DNA from: Amycolatopsis orientalis DSM 43388
Lineage (GTDB): Bacteria > Actinomycetota > Actinomycetes > Mycobacteriales > Pseudonocardiaceae
Length of the DNA stretch: 64,000 nt
Assembly (NCBI RefSeq): GCF_000411975.1
Contig: NZ_ASXG01000129.1
Location: forward strand, 1-64,000
Direction of reading: 5' to 3'
The translations under genes and the position numbers were made by a program. The notes beneath the pieces were generated by a model, which worked only from the letters and a program-made list of their open reading frames with translations, was not told where the DNA came from and searched no databases. Positions 1-7,840 of the stretch are shown here, in pieces; the first letter of the stretch is position 1; each line of letters begins with the position of its first letter.

Positions 1-439
1 AGATGCCTTGACAAGCACCCCAAGACCGCAGGGAGGCTTCGTATCGGGGTGCAGGGCGGGGGCGGGGTGCCTCGATGGGTGGGTGCACCGGTGCGGTTCT
101 GGGGGCGGGTGAGCGGCTCGAGTGGCTTGGCGCGGGGGTCGTTGGGTGTCTCGAGTGTGGGGTGCGCGGGCTGCGCTTTTGGGTGGGCTTGCGCCCTGAA
201 GCGGCATTGGGTGCGTTGGTTCCTGTTGGGGCGCTGGTGGTCCGTGAAGGGCTCCTTGAGGGAATCTGAGGCCGTGAAGGGCTCCTTGACGGACATCGGT
301 CGAGACGGGCCGAGGGGGGCGGGGGTGCGCGGATTGGCAAGACTTCTGCCTGCGCGGACAAGGGCGATCCGGCTCGGAGCCCGCACACTGGGACGCTGCG
401 GGGGCAGGGGGCGCTTTGGAAGCTGATCAGGAGGCCTGG
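1..439. other. non-coding stretch at window start
   Basis: No convincing gene was found in this stretch. A forward open frame crosses it, but it translates to a Gly/Arg/Trp-rich string with no recognisable fold or ribosome binding site. The stretch contains the short direct repeat listed separately and probably the promoter region of the permease that starts at 440. The first bases may belong to the end of a gene outside the window, which cannot be judged from here. Confidence 0.5.
242..289. repeat. 30-bp-period direct repeat
   Basis: The 18-mer CCGTGAAGGGCTCCTTGA occurs at 242-259 and again, identically, at 272-289, a 30-base period. It lies upstream of the permease promoter region. I recall similar GTGAAGGGCTCCTTGA-type motifs between genes of Amycolatopsis, but could not check this here. 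The function is unknown; it may be a dispersed intergenic repeat. Confidence 0.6.
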
Positions 440-1870
440 ATGGCACAGCAGTCGACACCGGAGGCCGTCGGAGGGGAGCTTCGCGCTGATGCGCTGGGCA
501 CTGGCGGGATCGCGTTTCTCGTGCTCGCTGCGGTCGCGCCGTTGACGGGGATGGTGGTGATCGCGGGGCTCGGGATCGCGCTGGGCAACGGCGGCGGGAT
601 GCCTGCGTCGTTCCTGATCGCGGGGGTCGTGTTGCTGTTGTTCGGGGTCGGGTACGCGAGGATGAGCCGGTACGTGTCCAACGCGGGCGGCTTCTACGCG
701 TATCTTACCGCCGCGCTCGGGCGTCCGGTGGGGATTTCCGGGGCGTTTGTGGCGCTGGCCGGCTACAACTGTTTCGTCGCGGGGGCGGTCGGGACGTCCG
801 GTGCGTTGACGGGCGGGGTCGTCGACCGGGTGTTTCATCTGGACTTGCCGTGGGAGTTTTGGGCGGGGCTGTCCGTGATCGCGGTGTTCCTGCTGAGCCG
901 TCGCGGGGTGGACGTTTCGGCGAAGGTGCTTGCGGTGTCGCTGATTCTCGAGGTCAGCATTCTCGTCGTGTTCGATGTGGTGGTCCTGGTCAAATCCGGG
1001 TATTCGTTCAGTGCGTTGTCGCCTGCCGTCGTGACGTCTGGGTCGATCGGGCTTGGCTTGTTGTTCGCTGCTACGTGTTTCATCGGGTTCGAGGCGACTG
1101 CGCTGTTCAGCGAGGAAGCGCGTGATCCGGACAAGTCGGTGCCGCGCGCTACCTACATCGCGGTGATCGCGATCGGGGTTTTCGCGGCGATCACGTCGCT
1201 CGCGTTGGTGAGTGCGATCGGGGTGGAGAACGCGAAAACCGTGGCGCAGGACCATCTTGCGGCCGGTGATCTGCTGCTCGCTACCTCGCAGGACGTTCTC
1301 GGGACCGTGCTTACCGACGTGATGCAGTTGTTGCTTGTGGTGAGTCTGTTCGCCGCGTTGCTGGCGTTGCACAACTCCGCCAGCCGGTACATTTACGCGC
1401 TCGCACGGGACGGGGTGCTGCCGAAGGCGTTGGGGCGCACCGTTTCCGGTACGCCGCGCAGCGCCAGTGCTGCTCAGATCGGCTTCGCTACCTTGGTGGC
1501 GGCGATCTTCGCGGTGCTGGGGCTCGATCCGGTCGCGTTCTTGACGTCGTCGATGACCGGGTTCGGGACGTTGGCGATTCTTGTTTTGCAGGCGATGGCT
1601 TCGGTCGCGGTGGTGGTGTTCTTCCGGCAACGGCGGGATCCGCATTGGTGGAGCACGTTCGTCGCGCCGGGGCTCGGCGGGGCCGGGCTGATCGGGGTGA
1701 TCGTGCTGGCGGTGCTGAACTTCCCGACGATGGCCGGGTCCGACGCGGCGTGGATCGGGTTGTTGCCGTGGCTGCTGCCGATTTTGATCGTCGCGGGACT
1801 GGCCATGGCCGGTTATTTGCGACGGAGGCGTCCGGAAACGTACGCGGCGCTCGGGCCGGACGTGCATTGA
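440..1870 (+). CDS. APC-family amino acid permease
   Basis: Integral membrane amino-acid/polyamine transporter of the APC superfamily, 476 residues, the usual length for the family. About twelve hydrophobic segments run through the whole protein. The first carries the glycine-rich stretch GGIAFLVLAAVAPLTGM typical of TM1 substrate-binding regions, and the middle has GFEATALFSEEARDP, an APC signature. The ATG at 440 was chosen over an in-frame ATG at 416 because AGGAGG lies at 429-434, the right distance upstream. It stands alone, followed by an opposite-strand small membrane gene. The substrate cannot be told from sequence. Confidence 0.9.
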   Translation: MAQQSTPEAVGGELRADALGTGGIAFLVLAAVAPLTGMVVIAGLGIALGNGGGMPASFLIAGVVLLLFGVGYARMSRYVSNAGGFYAYLTAALGRPVGISGAFVALAGYNCFVAGAVGTSGALTGGVVDRVFHLDLPWEFWAGLSVIAVFLLSRRGVDVSAKVLAVSLILEVSILVVFDVVVLVKSGYSFSALSPAVVTSGSIGLGLLFAATCFIGFEATALFSEEARDPDKSVPRATYIAVIAIGVFAAITSLALVSAIGVENAKTVAQDHLAAGDLLLATSQDVLGTVLTDVMQLLLVVSLFAALLALHNSASRYIYALARDGVLPKALGRTVSGTPRSASAAQIGFATLVAAIFAVLGLDPVAFLTSSMTGFGTLAILVLQAMASVAVVVFFRQRRDPHWWSTFVAPGLGGAGLIGVIVLAVLNFPTMAGSDAAWIGLLPWLLPILIVAGLAMAGYLRRRRPETYAALGPDVH

Positions 1871-1871
1871 G

Positions 1872-2102
1872 TCAGCTTTTCGGATTGGCCCGGGCGTGCG
1901 CCCAGCCGGTGAGCGCCATTCCGACGACGGCCAGCACGAGCAGCGCGACCAGCTGTCCGCCCCACCCGCCGGGGACCCAGTCGAACACGCCCCACAATTG
2001 ACGTGCGTCGTGGTCGAAGAAACTGCGGATCGCGGCCTGCGCGGATACGACGGTGAGCACCATCCCCGCGATCTGCACTGCTGAATAGCCGCCCTTGCTC
2101 AT
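1872..2102 (-). CDS. small two-helix membrane protein, unknown function
   Basis: A 76-residue protein with a hydrophobic segment near the N-terminus (YSAVQIAGMVLTVVSAQAAI), a charged and aromatic middle, and a second membrane segment near the C-terminus. Start at 2102 is supported by GGGAG on the minus strand just upstream; a longer version would begin at 2132 without such a site. The gene ends two bases from the permease stop, so the two converge. No domain was recognised. Confidence 0.7.
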   Translation of the reverse strand: MSKGGYSAVQIAGMVLTVVSAQAAIRSFFDHDARQLWGVFDWVPGGWGGQLVALLVLAVVGMALTGWAHARANPKS

Positions 2103-2185
2103 CTGCTCTCCCTGAGTTCGTGGTGCACCCAAGGGTGGCCGCCGCGGCTGCCGCGCACATCGGACCTGCGGAGCGAACCGTGGCC

Positions 2186-2214
2186 GACCAAAGTCGAGGG
2201 GTACGACTTTGGTC
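2186..2214. promoter_or_regulatory. inverted-repeat operator upstream of two-component operon
   Basis: Perfect 11-bp inverted repeat GACCAAAGTCG - 7 nt - CGACTTTGGTC. It lies 60 bases before the preferred start of the histidine kinase gene and so probably in its promoter. Inference: a binding site for the NarL-type regulator encoded two genes on, or for another dimeric regulator. Confidence 0.55.
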
Positions 2215-2275
2215 TAGGGCGCGGAGTGTGCTTCGGGCGGCTGCACGGCGGGGACGGATCGGCGAAGATGGGCTG

Positions 2276-3454
2276 GTGATCGTTTCGCCGGCCAAGCTCA
2301 AGCCGTGGCAGCAGGGATGGCGGCTGCTCGCCGCCGCGCTGCTCGGCGCGTTCGCCTGGTTCGCGGTCGCTTCCCAACTGCCGCCGGGGTTCGAGGACGC
2401 GCGGACCGAATGGCTGCTTGTCGGCGATCCGGTCATCGGGCTCGGCTGCCTGATCGCGTCTCTGTGGCGGCGGAAGTACCCGCTCTCGGTCGCGACCGGG
2501 GTGGTGATCGTCTCGGCGGTGTCGACGTCCGCCGGGGGTGCCGCGCTGCTCGTCCTCGGGTCGCTCGCGACTCGGCGCCGGCTGCTCGAAACCACGTTCA
2601 TGGCGTTGGCGTGCGTCGCGACAGGAGCGGTCACCGAAGGCATTTACCCGCGCGGCACCGACCCGGACCCGTGGTGGTTGTCCATCTCGTTCATCGTGCT
2701 GATCACCGGCATTGTCGTGGCGATCGGAGCGGCGATCGGGGCGCGGCGCGAGGAGGTGCAGTCGCTGCGGGAACGCGCGGAGAGCGCGGAACGCGAGCAG
2801 GTCGCGCGGGCGGCCGAGGCGCGGATTGTCGAGCGGCACCGGATCGCGCGCGAGATGCACGACGTCCTCGCGCATCGGGTTTCGCTGGTCGCGATGCAGG
2901 CGGGGGTGCTCGGGCACCGCACGGACCTGCCCGCCGAGCAGGTCACACTGCTGGCCAAGGGGATCGCGGACGGCGCGCATCAGGCGTTGGAGGAGTTGCG
3001 GGAGGTGCTCGGGGTGCTGCGGGCCAGTCCGGGCGGGCTGGAGCCGCCGCAGCCGTCGCTCGCGAATCTGCCCGCGCTGGTCGCCGACGCTCGGGCCCTC
3101 GGGGTCAACGTCAGGTACACCCCGGAGTCCGTCGGGAAGCCGCCGGATCTGCTCGCGCGCACGGTGTACCGGGTTGTCCAAGAAGGACTGACCAACGCCG
3201 GGAAGCACGCGCCGGGAGCGGAAGTGTGCGTCACTGTCGAAGGCGGGGAGGGCGAGGGCTTGCGCGTGACGGTGCGGGATACCGGCGCGGCCAGCGGCGA
3301 GAAACCGCCGCCGTCGGCCGGGTTCGGGTTGCTGGGGCTTTCCGAACGGGTCGAGCTGGCCGGCGGGCGCCTGGACCATCACGCGGACCCGGACGGCGGG
3401 TTCGTGCTGACCGCGTGGCTGCCGTGGCCTGCCCGCGGCGAAGGGAGCGAGTGA
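2276..3454 (+). CDS. NarL-family sensor histidine kinase
   Basis: Sensor kinase of a two-component system, about 392 residues from a GTG at 2276. The first part has four to five membrane helices and no large extracellular domain. A HisKA_3 dimerisation/phosphoacceptor region follows (RIAREMHDVLAHRVSLVAMQ, His at residue 195). A HATPase domain closes the protein, with the N box VVQEGLTNAGKHAPG and GFGLLGLSERVELAGGRL. The reading frame is open back to 2120, but that extension is Ala/Arg-rich and overlaps the inverted repeat at 2186-2214, so the later start is preferred. The regulator gene starts directly after its stop codon. The signal is unknown. Confidence 0.9.
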   Translation: MIVSPAKLKPWQQGWRLLAAALLGAFAWFAVASQLPPGFEDARTEWLLVGDPVIGLGCLIASLWRRKYPLSVATGVVIVSAVSTSAGGAALLVLGSLATRRRLLETTFMALACVATGAVTEGIYPRGTDPDPWWLSISFIVLITGIVVAIGAAIGARREEVQSLRERAESAEREQVARAAEARIVERHRIAREMHDVLAHRVSLVAMQAGVLGHRTDLPAEQVTLLAKGIADGAHQALEELREVLGVLRASPGGLEPPQPSLANLPALVADARALGVNVRYTPESVGKPPDLLARTVYRVVQEGLTNAGKHAPGAEVCVTVEGGEGEGLRVTVRDTGAASGEKPPPSAGFGLLGLSERVELAGGRLDHHADPDGGFVLTAWLPWPARGEGSE

Positions 3455-4120
3455 GTGGACCGGGTGCGGGTCGTGATCGTCGACGACGATCAGCTGGTGC
3501 GGATGTCGCTGCGGCTCATGCTCGACGGCGAAGCCGACCTGGAGGTCGCCGGCGAGGCCGCGGACGGCGACGCCGCGATCGCCGAGGTCCGCCGGCTCCA
3601 GCCGGACGTCGTGCTGATGGACGTCCGGATGCCCGGCCGCGACGGGCTGAGCGCGACCGAGGCCATCCTGAGCTGGCCGGACCCGCCGCGGATCCTGGTG
3701 CTGACCACGTTCGATTCCGACGAGATGGTGCTCGGGGCGCTGCGGGCCGGGGCGCTCGGCTTCGTGCTGAAGGACACCCCGCCGCCGGACATCCTGGCCG
3801 CGGTGCGCGCGGTCGCCGACGGGAACCCCGCGCTGTCCCCGGCCGCCACCAGCCGGTTGATCACCGCGGCGATGGGACCGCGGTCGTCGGAGACCCGGCG
3901 TGCCGCGCGGGAAGCGGCGCGGGCGCGGCTCGCCTTGTTGACCGAACGTGAACGCGACACCGCGCGGGCGATCGCGGAAGGGCTGTCGAACGCTGAGGTC
4001 GGCGAGCGGCTGCACATCAGCGTGGCGACGGTGAAGGCGCACACGAGCAGCTTGTTCGCCAAGCTCGGCGTGGTGAACCGGGTGCAGATCGCCCTGGTCG
4101 TGCGCGACAGCGAGGAATAG
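3455..4120 (+). CDS. NarL/LuxR-family response regulator
   Basis: Partner of the kinase just upstream; the GTG start follows the kinase stop with no gap, so the two are co-transcribed and probably translationally coupled. Residues 1-120 form a receiver domain with the acidic pair in VIVDDDQLVR, phosphoacceptor Asp56 in VVLMDVRMPGRDG, and Lys in VLKDTPPP. The C-terminal LuxR helix-turn-helix is clear (LTERERDTARAIAEGLSNAE, then HISVATVKAHTSSLFAKLG). At 221 residues the length is typical. It likely binds its own promoter; the inverted repeat at 2186-2214 is a candidate site. Confidence 0.93.
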   Translation: MDRVRVVIVDDDQLVRMSLRLMLDGEADLEVAGEAADGDAAIAEVRRLQPDVVLMDVRMPGRDGLSATEAILSWPDPPRILVLTTFDSDEMVLGALRAGALGFVLKDTPPPDILAAVRAVADGNPALSPAATSRLITAAMGPRSSETRRAAREAARARLALLTERERDTARAIAEGLSNAEVGERLHISVATVKAHTSSLFAKLGVVNRVQIALVVRDSEE

Positions 4121-4146
4121 CCATCCTCAACGACGGTCGGCGAGGG

Positions 4147-4746
4147 TCAGGCGGTCGCCTGCGCGTGCTCCGGACAGTCGGTACGCAATTCCGTCAGGGC
4201 CAAGGGTTTCCGCATCAAATGGCAGTGGTGCGGAGCCGCCGGATCCGGGTGCTCGTCCGGGCCGAAGAACCGGCAGGTCGTGCACACCCGGGCGACGCTG
4301 ATCGCACCGCCGCGCTGCAAATCCGCGATCACCCGCAACAGCGTGTGCAGAGCTGTGGCGCGGTCCGGCTCCGGCAGCGCCGCCAGCGAGCCCACCAATT
4401 GCGCATCCCACGCCGCCAACTCGGCGGAGACCTGGAAGCCGCGCTCGGTGAGGGTGAGCAGGCGGCGGCGGCCGTCCGAACCCGGCGAGCGGATGAGAAG
4501 GCCTTTGCGTTCCAGGGCGCTGACCGCGTCGGACATCGTCGGCGTGGTCACGTCGAATTCCGCGGCCAGCGCGTTCACCTCGCGGCGCGGCGCGGGTTGA
4601 CGGGCCAGAGACAGCACCGCTTGTTGCTGCAGCGGCGAGAGGCCTTGCGTGCGCGCGCTGCGCTGGGACAGGGCGCGCAAGCCGTTCCCGAGCCGTTCGA
4701 TGGCGTCGGCCAGCCGCCGGTCGAGGCCGGGTTCGTGCTCGGGCAT
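4147..4746 (-). CDS. MarR-family regulator with C-terminal Cys cluster
   Basis: 199-residue transcriptional regulator. Residues about 35-130 form a MarR winged helix (LSPLQQQAVLSL, EFDVTTPTMSDAVSALERKG, then SDGRRRLLTLTERG in the wing). The last 45 residues are unusual: four cysteines (about 155, 158, 175, 191) plus histidines are arranged as CTTC...HHC...CPEH, which looks like a metal-binding or Fe-S site. The start ATG at 4746 gives a normal N-terminus. It is separated from the aminotransferase gene upstream by a strong hairpin, so it is probably transcribed on its own. What it senses is unknown; metal or redox sensing is an inference. Confidence 0.85.
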   Translation of the reverse strand: MPEHEPGLDRRLADAIERLGNGLRALSQRSARTQGLSPLQQQAVLSLARQPAPRREVNALAAEFDVTTPTMSDAVSALERKGLLIRSPGSDGRRRLLTLTERGFQVSAELAAWDAQLVGSLAALPEPDRATALHTLLRVIADLQRGGAISVARVCTTCRFFGPDEHPDPAAPHHCHLMRKPLALTELRTDCPEHAQATA

Positions 4747-4804
4747 GCGCGCCGCCTCGCGGTCAGGGCTCGGGGTCCCGATGATAGGCGACGGCCCGGA
4801 AGAA

Positions 4805-4828
4805 GGCCGGGACCAACCGGTCCCGGCC
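4805..4828 (-). terminator. hairpin terminator after aminotransferase gene
   Basis: Perfect 10-bp stem GGCCGGGACC / GGTCCCGGCC with a 4-base loop. It sits 20 bases beyond the aminotransferase stop and before the MarR start. There is no clear U-tract, as is common for actinomycete terminators. Confidence 0.7.
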
Positions 4829-4847
4829 CCCTCCCTCGCCAGGTGGC

Positions 4848-6203
4848 TCAGACGAGTTTCTGCGCCTCGAGCAGCGTGTCCCGCAGGATCTGTTCGATTT
4901 CGTCGAACTCGGCCTGGCCGGCGATCAGCGGCGGGGCGAACTGCACGACCACGTCGCCGCGGTCGTCCGGACGGCAGTAGAGGCCGCGGTCGAACAGCGC
5001 ACCCGGCAGGAAGCCGCGGACGAGGCGTTCCCGCTCGTCGGCGTCGAACGTCTCGCGGGTCGCCTTGTCCTTGACCAGCTCCACCGCCCAGAAGTAGCCG
5101 TCGCCGCGGACATCCCCGACGATCGGCAGGTCCAGCAGCTTGCCCAGGGTCGAACCGAACGCGTCCTGGTGGTCCAGTACGCGCTGGTTGAGGCCCTCGC
5201 GCTCCATCAGGTCGAGGTTCGCGAGCGCGACCGCGGCCGATACCGGGTGCCCGCCGAAGGTGTACCCGTGCGGGAAGCCGACCTTGGGCCGCAGGAACGG
5301 CTCCATCACCCGGTCCGACGCGATCAGCGCGGCGATCGGGCTGTAGCCGGAGCTGAGCCCCTTGGCGCAGGTCAGCAGGTCCGGCTGGAGGCCGAACTTC
5401 TCGCTGGCGAACGTCGCGCCGTGCCTGCCGAACGCGCAGATCACCTCGTCGGCGACCAGCAGCACGTCGTGCCGGTCGCAGATTTCCCGCACCCGTTCGA
5501 AGTACCCGGGCGGCGGCGTGAGGCAGCCGCCGGAGTTCTGCACCGGTTCGAGCACGACCGCGGCGACCGTGTCCGCGCCCTCGAACAGGATGGCTTCCTC
5601 GATCCGGTCCGCGGCCCAGCGGCCGAACGCTTCGAGGTCGCCGGCGAACTCCGGATGCCGGTACAGGTTCGTGTTCGGCACCCGGAAACCGCCCGGCGTG
5701 AGCGGTTCGAAATCCTTCTTCATCGCGGGCAGCCCGGTGATCGCGAGCGCGCCGTGCGGGGTGCCGTGGTAGGCCACCGCGCGGCTGATCACCTTGTGCT
5801 TGCCGGGTTTTCCGGTCAGCTTGAAGTACTGTTTGGCGACCTTCCACGCCGACTCGACGCCCTCGCCGCCGCCGGTGGTGAAGAAGACCCGGTTGAGGTC
5901 GCCCGGCGCGAGATGCGCGAGCCGTTCGGCCAGCTCCGCCGCGGGTTTCGTGGCATAGCCCCAAATCGGGAAGTACGCCAGCTCGTTCGCCTGCCGCGCG
6001 GCGACTTCCGCGAGTTCGCGGCGGCCGTGCCCGGCCTGCACCACGAAGAGCCCGGCGAGCCCGTCGAGAATCTTGCGGCCGCGGTCGTCCCACACGTGCA
6101 CGCCCTCGCCGCGGGTGATCACCGGGACCGGCGAGTCCGGGTAATTCCCCATGCGGGAGAAGTGCATCCACAGGTGCCGGGCTGCTGCCGACTGAGTGTC
6201 CAT
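4848..6203 (-). CDS. class III (omega) aminotransferase
   Basis: PLP-dependent class III aminotransferase, 451 residues, full length. The pyridoxal lysine is about residue 281 in LLTCAKGLSSGYSP; the upstream VLLVADEVICAFGRHG holds the cofactor-binding Asp, and FFTTGGGEGVESAWKVAK is the phosphate-binding loop. It is 12 bases downstream of the methylmalonate-semialdehyde dehydrogenase gene, on the same strand. Known family members paired with this dehydrogenase move the amino group of beta-alanine or similar omega-amino acids to pyruvate, giving malonate semialdehyde. That pairing suggests beta-alanine catabolism here, but the substrate is inferred and gamma-aminobutyrate or a polyamine product is also possible. 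Confidence 0.9.
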   Translation of the reverse strand: MDTQSAAARHLWMHFSRMGNYPDSPVPVITRGEGVHVWDDRGRKILDGLAGLFVVQAGHGRRELAEVAARQANELAYFPIWGYATKPAAELAERLAHLAPGDLNRVFFTTGGGEGVESAWKVAKQYFKLTGKPGKHKVISRAVAYHGTPHGALAITGLPAMKKDFEPLTPGGFRVPNTNLYRHPEFAGDLEAFGRWAADRIEEAILFEGADTVAAVVLEPVQNSGGCLTPPPGYFERVREICDRHDVLLVADEVICAFGRHGATFASEKFGLQPDLLTCAKGLSSGYSPIAALIASDRVMEPFLRPKVGFPHGYTFGGHPVSAAVALANLDLMEREGLNQRVLDHQDAFGSTLGKLLDLPIVGDVRGDGYFWAVELVKDKATRETFDADERERLVRGFLPGALFDRGLYCRPDDRGDVVVQFAPPLIAGQAEFDEIEQILRDTLLEAQKLV

Positions 6204-6215
6204 TCTCGACTCCTC

Positions 6216-7718
6216 TCAGACGTTTCGCGGGAAGCCGAGGTCGAGCCCGCCCTGCCCGGCCCCGGGCCAGCGGGTGGTGACGACCTTGGCGCGGGTGAAG
6301 AAGTGCACTCCCTCGCTGCCGTGCGCGTGGGTGTCGCCGAACAGCGAGTTCTTCCGGCCGCCGAACGAGTGGTAGGCCACCGGGACCGGCACCGGCACGT
6401 TCACGCCGACCATGCCCGCCTCGACGTCGGCGGAGAACTGGCGCGCCGCGCCGCCGTCGTTGGTGAAGATCGCCGCGCCGTTGCCGTACGGGCCGGCGTT
6501 GATCAGCTCGATCGCGTCGGCGAACGTTTCCACCCGCACGACCGAAAGGACCGGGCCGAAGATCTCGTCGGTGTAGATCGGCATGTCCGGGCGGACGTGG
6601 TCGAACACCGTCGGGCCGACGAAGAATCCCTCGCCGTCCGCGTCGAACTCGCCTTCCCGGCCGTCGAGCACCAGCGTCGCGCCGGCCTCGGCCCCGGCGG
6701 CGATGTAGCCGCAGACCCGGTCCTTCGCCGCGGCCGTGACCAGCGGGCCCATGTCGCAGCCGCGGGTGCCGTCGCCGGTCACCAGCGTCTTCGCGCGGTC
6801 GGCGATCCGCGGCACCAGCGCGTCGGCGACGTCGCCCACCGCGACCACGACCGACACCGCCATGCAGCGTTCGCCGGCGGACCCGAAACCGGCGCTGACC
6901 GCCTGGTCGGCGACCAGGTCGAGGTCGGCGTCGGGCAGCACCACCAGGTGGTTCTTCGCGCCGCCGAGCGCCTGGACGCGCTTGCCGTTCGCGGTGCCGG
7001 TTTCGTAGACGTACTGCGCGATGGGGGTCGACCCGACGAAGGAAACCGCCTCGATGTCGGGACTGTGCAGCAGCGCGTCGACCGCGGTTTTGCCGCCGTG
7101 CAACACGTTGAACACGCCTTCGGGCAGACCGGCTTCGCGCCACAGTTCGGCGAGCCAGTTCGCGGCGGTCGGCACCTTCTCGGACGGCTTCAACACCACG
7201 GTGTTGCCCGCCGCGATCGCGATCGGGAAGAACCACATCGGGACCATCGCGGGGAAGTTGAACGGCGAGATGATCGCGACCGGGCCGAGCGGTTCGCGCA
7301 GCGACGTGACGTCGAGGTCGGTCGACGCGTTGGCCGTCGCCGCGCCCTTGAGCAGGTGCGGGATCCCGCAGGCGAACTCGACGACCTCCAGGCCGCGCGC
7401 GACCTCGCCCGCCGCGTCGGACAGCACCTTGCCGTGCTCGGCGGTGATGATCCTGGCGAGTTCGTCCGACCGCGCGTCGAGCAGTTCGCGGAACCGGAAC
7501 AGCACCCGGCTGCGCTTCGCCAGCGAGGTCTTGCGCCAGGCGGGGAACGCGGCCTTCGCGGCGGCGATCGCGGCCTCGGCGTCCGCGGCCGAGCCGAGCG
7601 GCACGCGCGCGGTGACCTTCCCGGTCGCCGGGTTCGTGACGTCCCCGTAGCCGTCCGGCGAGCCTGCTGCCTCGCCGCCGGCGATCCACTGGGACAGCGT
7701 CGGCACGGAATCGCTCAT
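6216..7718 (-). CDS. mmsA: CoA-acylating methylmalonate-semialdehyde dehydrogenase
   Basis: 500-residue aldehyde dehydrogenase of the MMSDH group, which converts (methyl)malonate semialdehyde to propionyl- or acetyl-CoA with NAD and CoA. The features seen are ISPFNFPAMVPMWFFPIAI, typical of this subgroup, and the catalytic Cys at about residue 285 in FGSAGERCMAVSVVVAVG. The glutamate general base of ordinary ALDHs is replaced by the MMSDH pattern. The gene starts the leftward operon with the aminotransferase and is divergent from the PucR gene, so PucR is the likely regulator. Confidence 0.93.
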   Translation of the reverse strand: MSDSVPTLSQWIAGGEAAGSPDGYGDVTNPATGKVTARVPLGSAADAEAAIAAAKAAFPAWRKTSLAKRSRVLFRFRELLDARSDELARIITAEHGKVLSDAAGEVARGLEVVEFACGIPHLLKGAATANASTDLDVTSLREPLGPVAIISPFNFPAMVPMWFFPIAIAAGNTVVLKPSEKVPTAANWLAELWREAGLPEGVFNVLHGGKTAVDALLHSPDIEAVSFVGSTPIAQYVYETGTANGKRVQALGGAKNHLVVLPDADLDLVADQAVSAGFGSAGERCMAVSVVVAVGDVADALVPRIADRAKTLVTGDGTRGCDMGPLVTAAAKDRVCGYIAAGAEAGATLVLDGREGEFDADGEGFFVGPTVFDHVRPDMPIYTDEIFGPVLSVVRVETFADAIELINAGPYGNGAAIFTNDGGAARQFSADVEAGMVGVNVPVPVPVAYHSFGGRKNSLFGDTHAHGSEGVHFFTRAKVVTTRWPGAGQGGLDLGFPRNV

Positions 7719-7778
7719 CGAGCCACCTTTCTTCCTGGTCTTCGCCCTCTGAGGGTCCCGCTCGGCCCGGTCGCGGGT

Positions 7779-7797
7779 AACCGACGAATCGTCGGTT
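7779..7797. promoter_or_regulatory. palindrome between mmsA and pucR-type gene
   Basis: Inverted repeat AACCGACGA - A - TCGTCGGTT, perfect over 9 bp, in the 122-base divergent intergenic region. A related half-site, TTCGTCGGGTTA, lies about 30 bases to the right. Inference: the operator for the neighbouring PucR regulator, serving both promoters. Confidence 0.6.
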
Positions 7798-7840
7798 TGA
7801 CCGGGCTCTGCTTTACAGTTCGTCGGGTTATCCTGACGCC

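Noticed and set aside
49..426. Forward open frame of 125 codons at the window start
   Set aside because: No ribosome binding site or family match, repetitive Gly/Arg/Trp composition, and it includes the direct repeat.
2120..2275. N-terminal extension of the histidine kinase
   Set aside because: The extra residues are Ala/Arg-rich, and the stretch contains the perfect inverted repeat expected in the promoter.
4147..7689. One 1180-codon open frame on the minus strand
   Set aside because: Only its last 199 codons (the MarR gene) are real. The rest lies out of frame over the aminotransferase and MMSDH genes on the same strand and is Arg/Gly-rich noise typical of GC-rich DNA.
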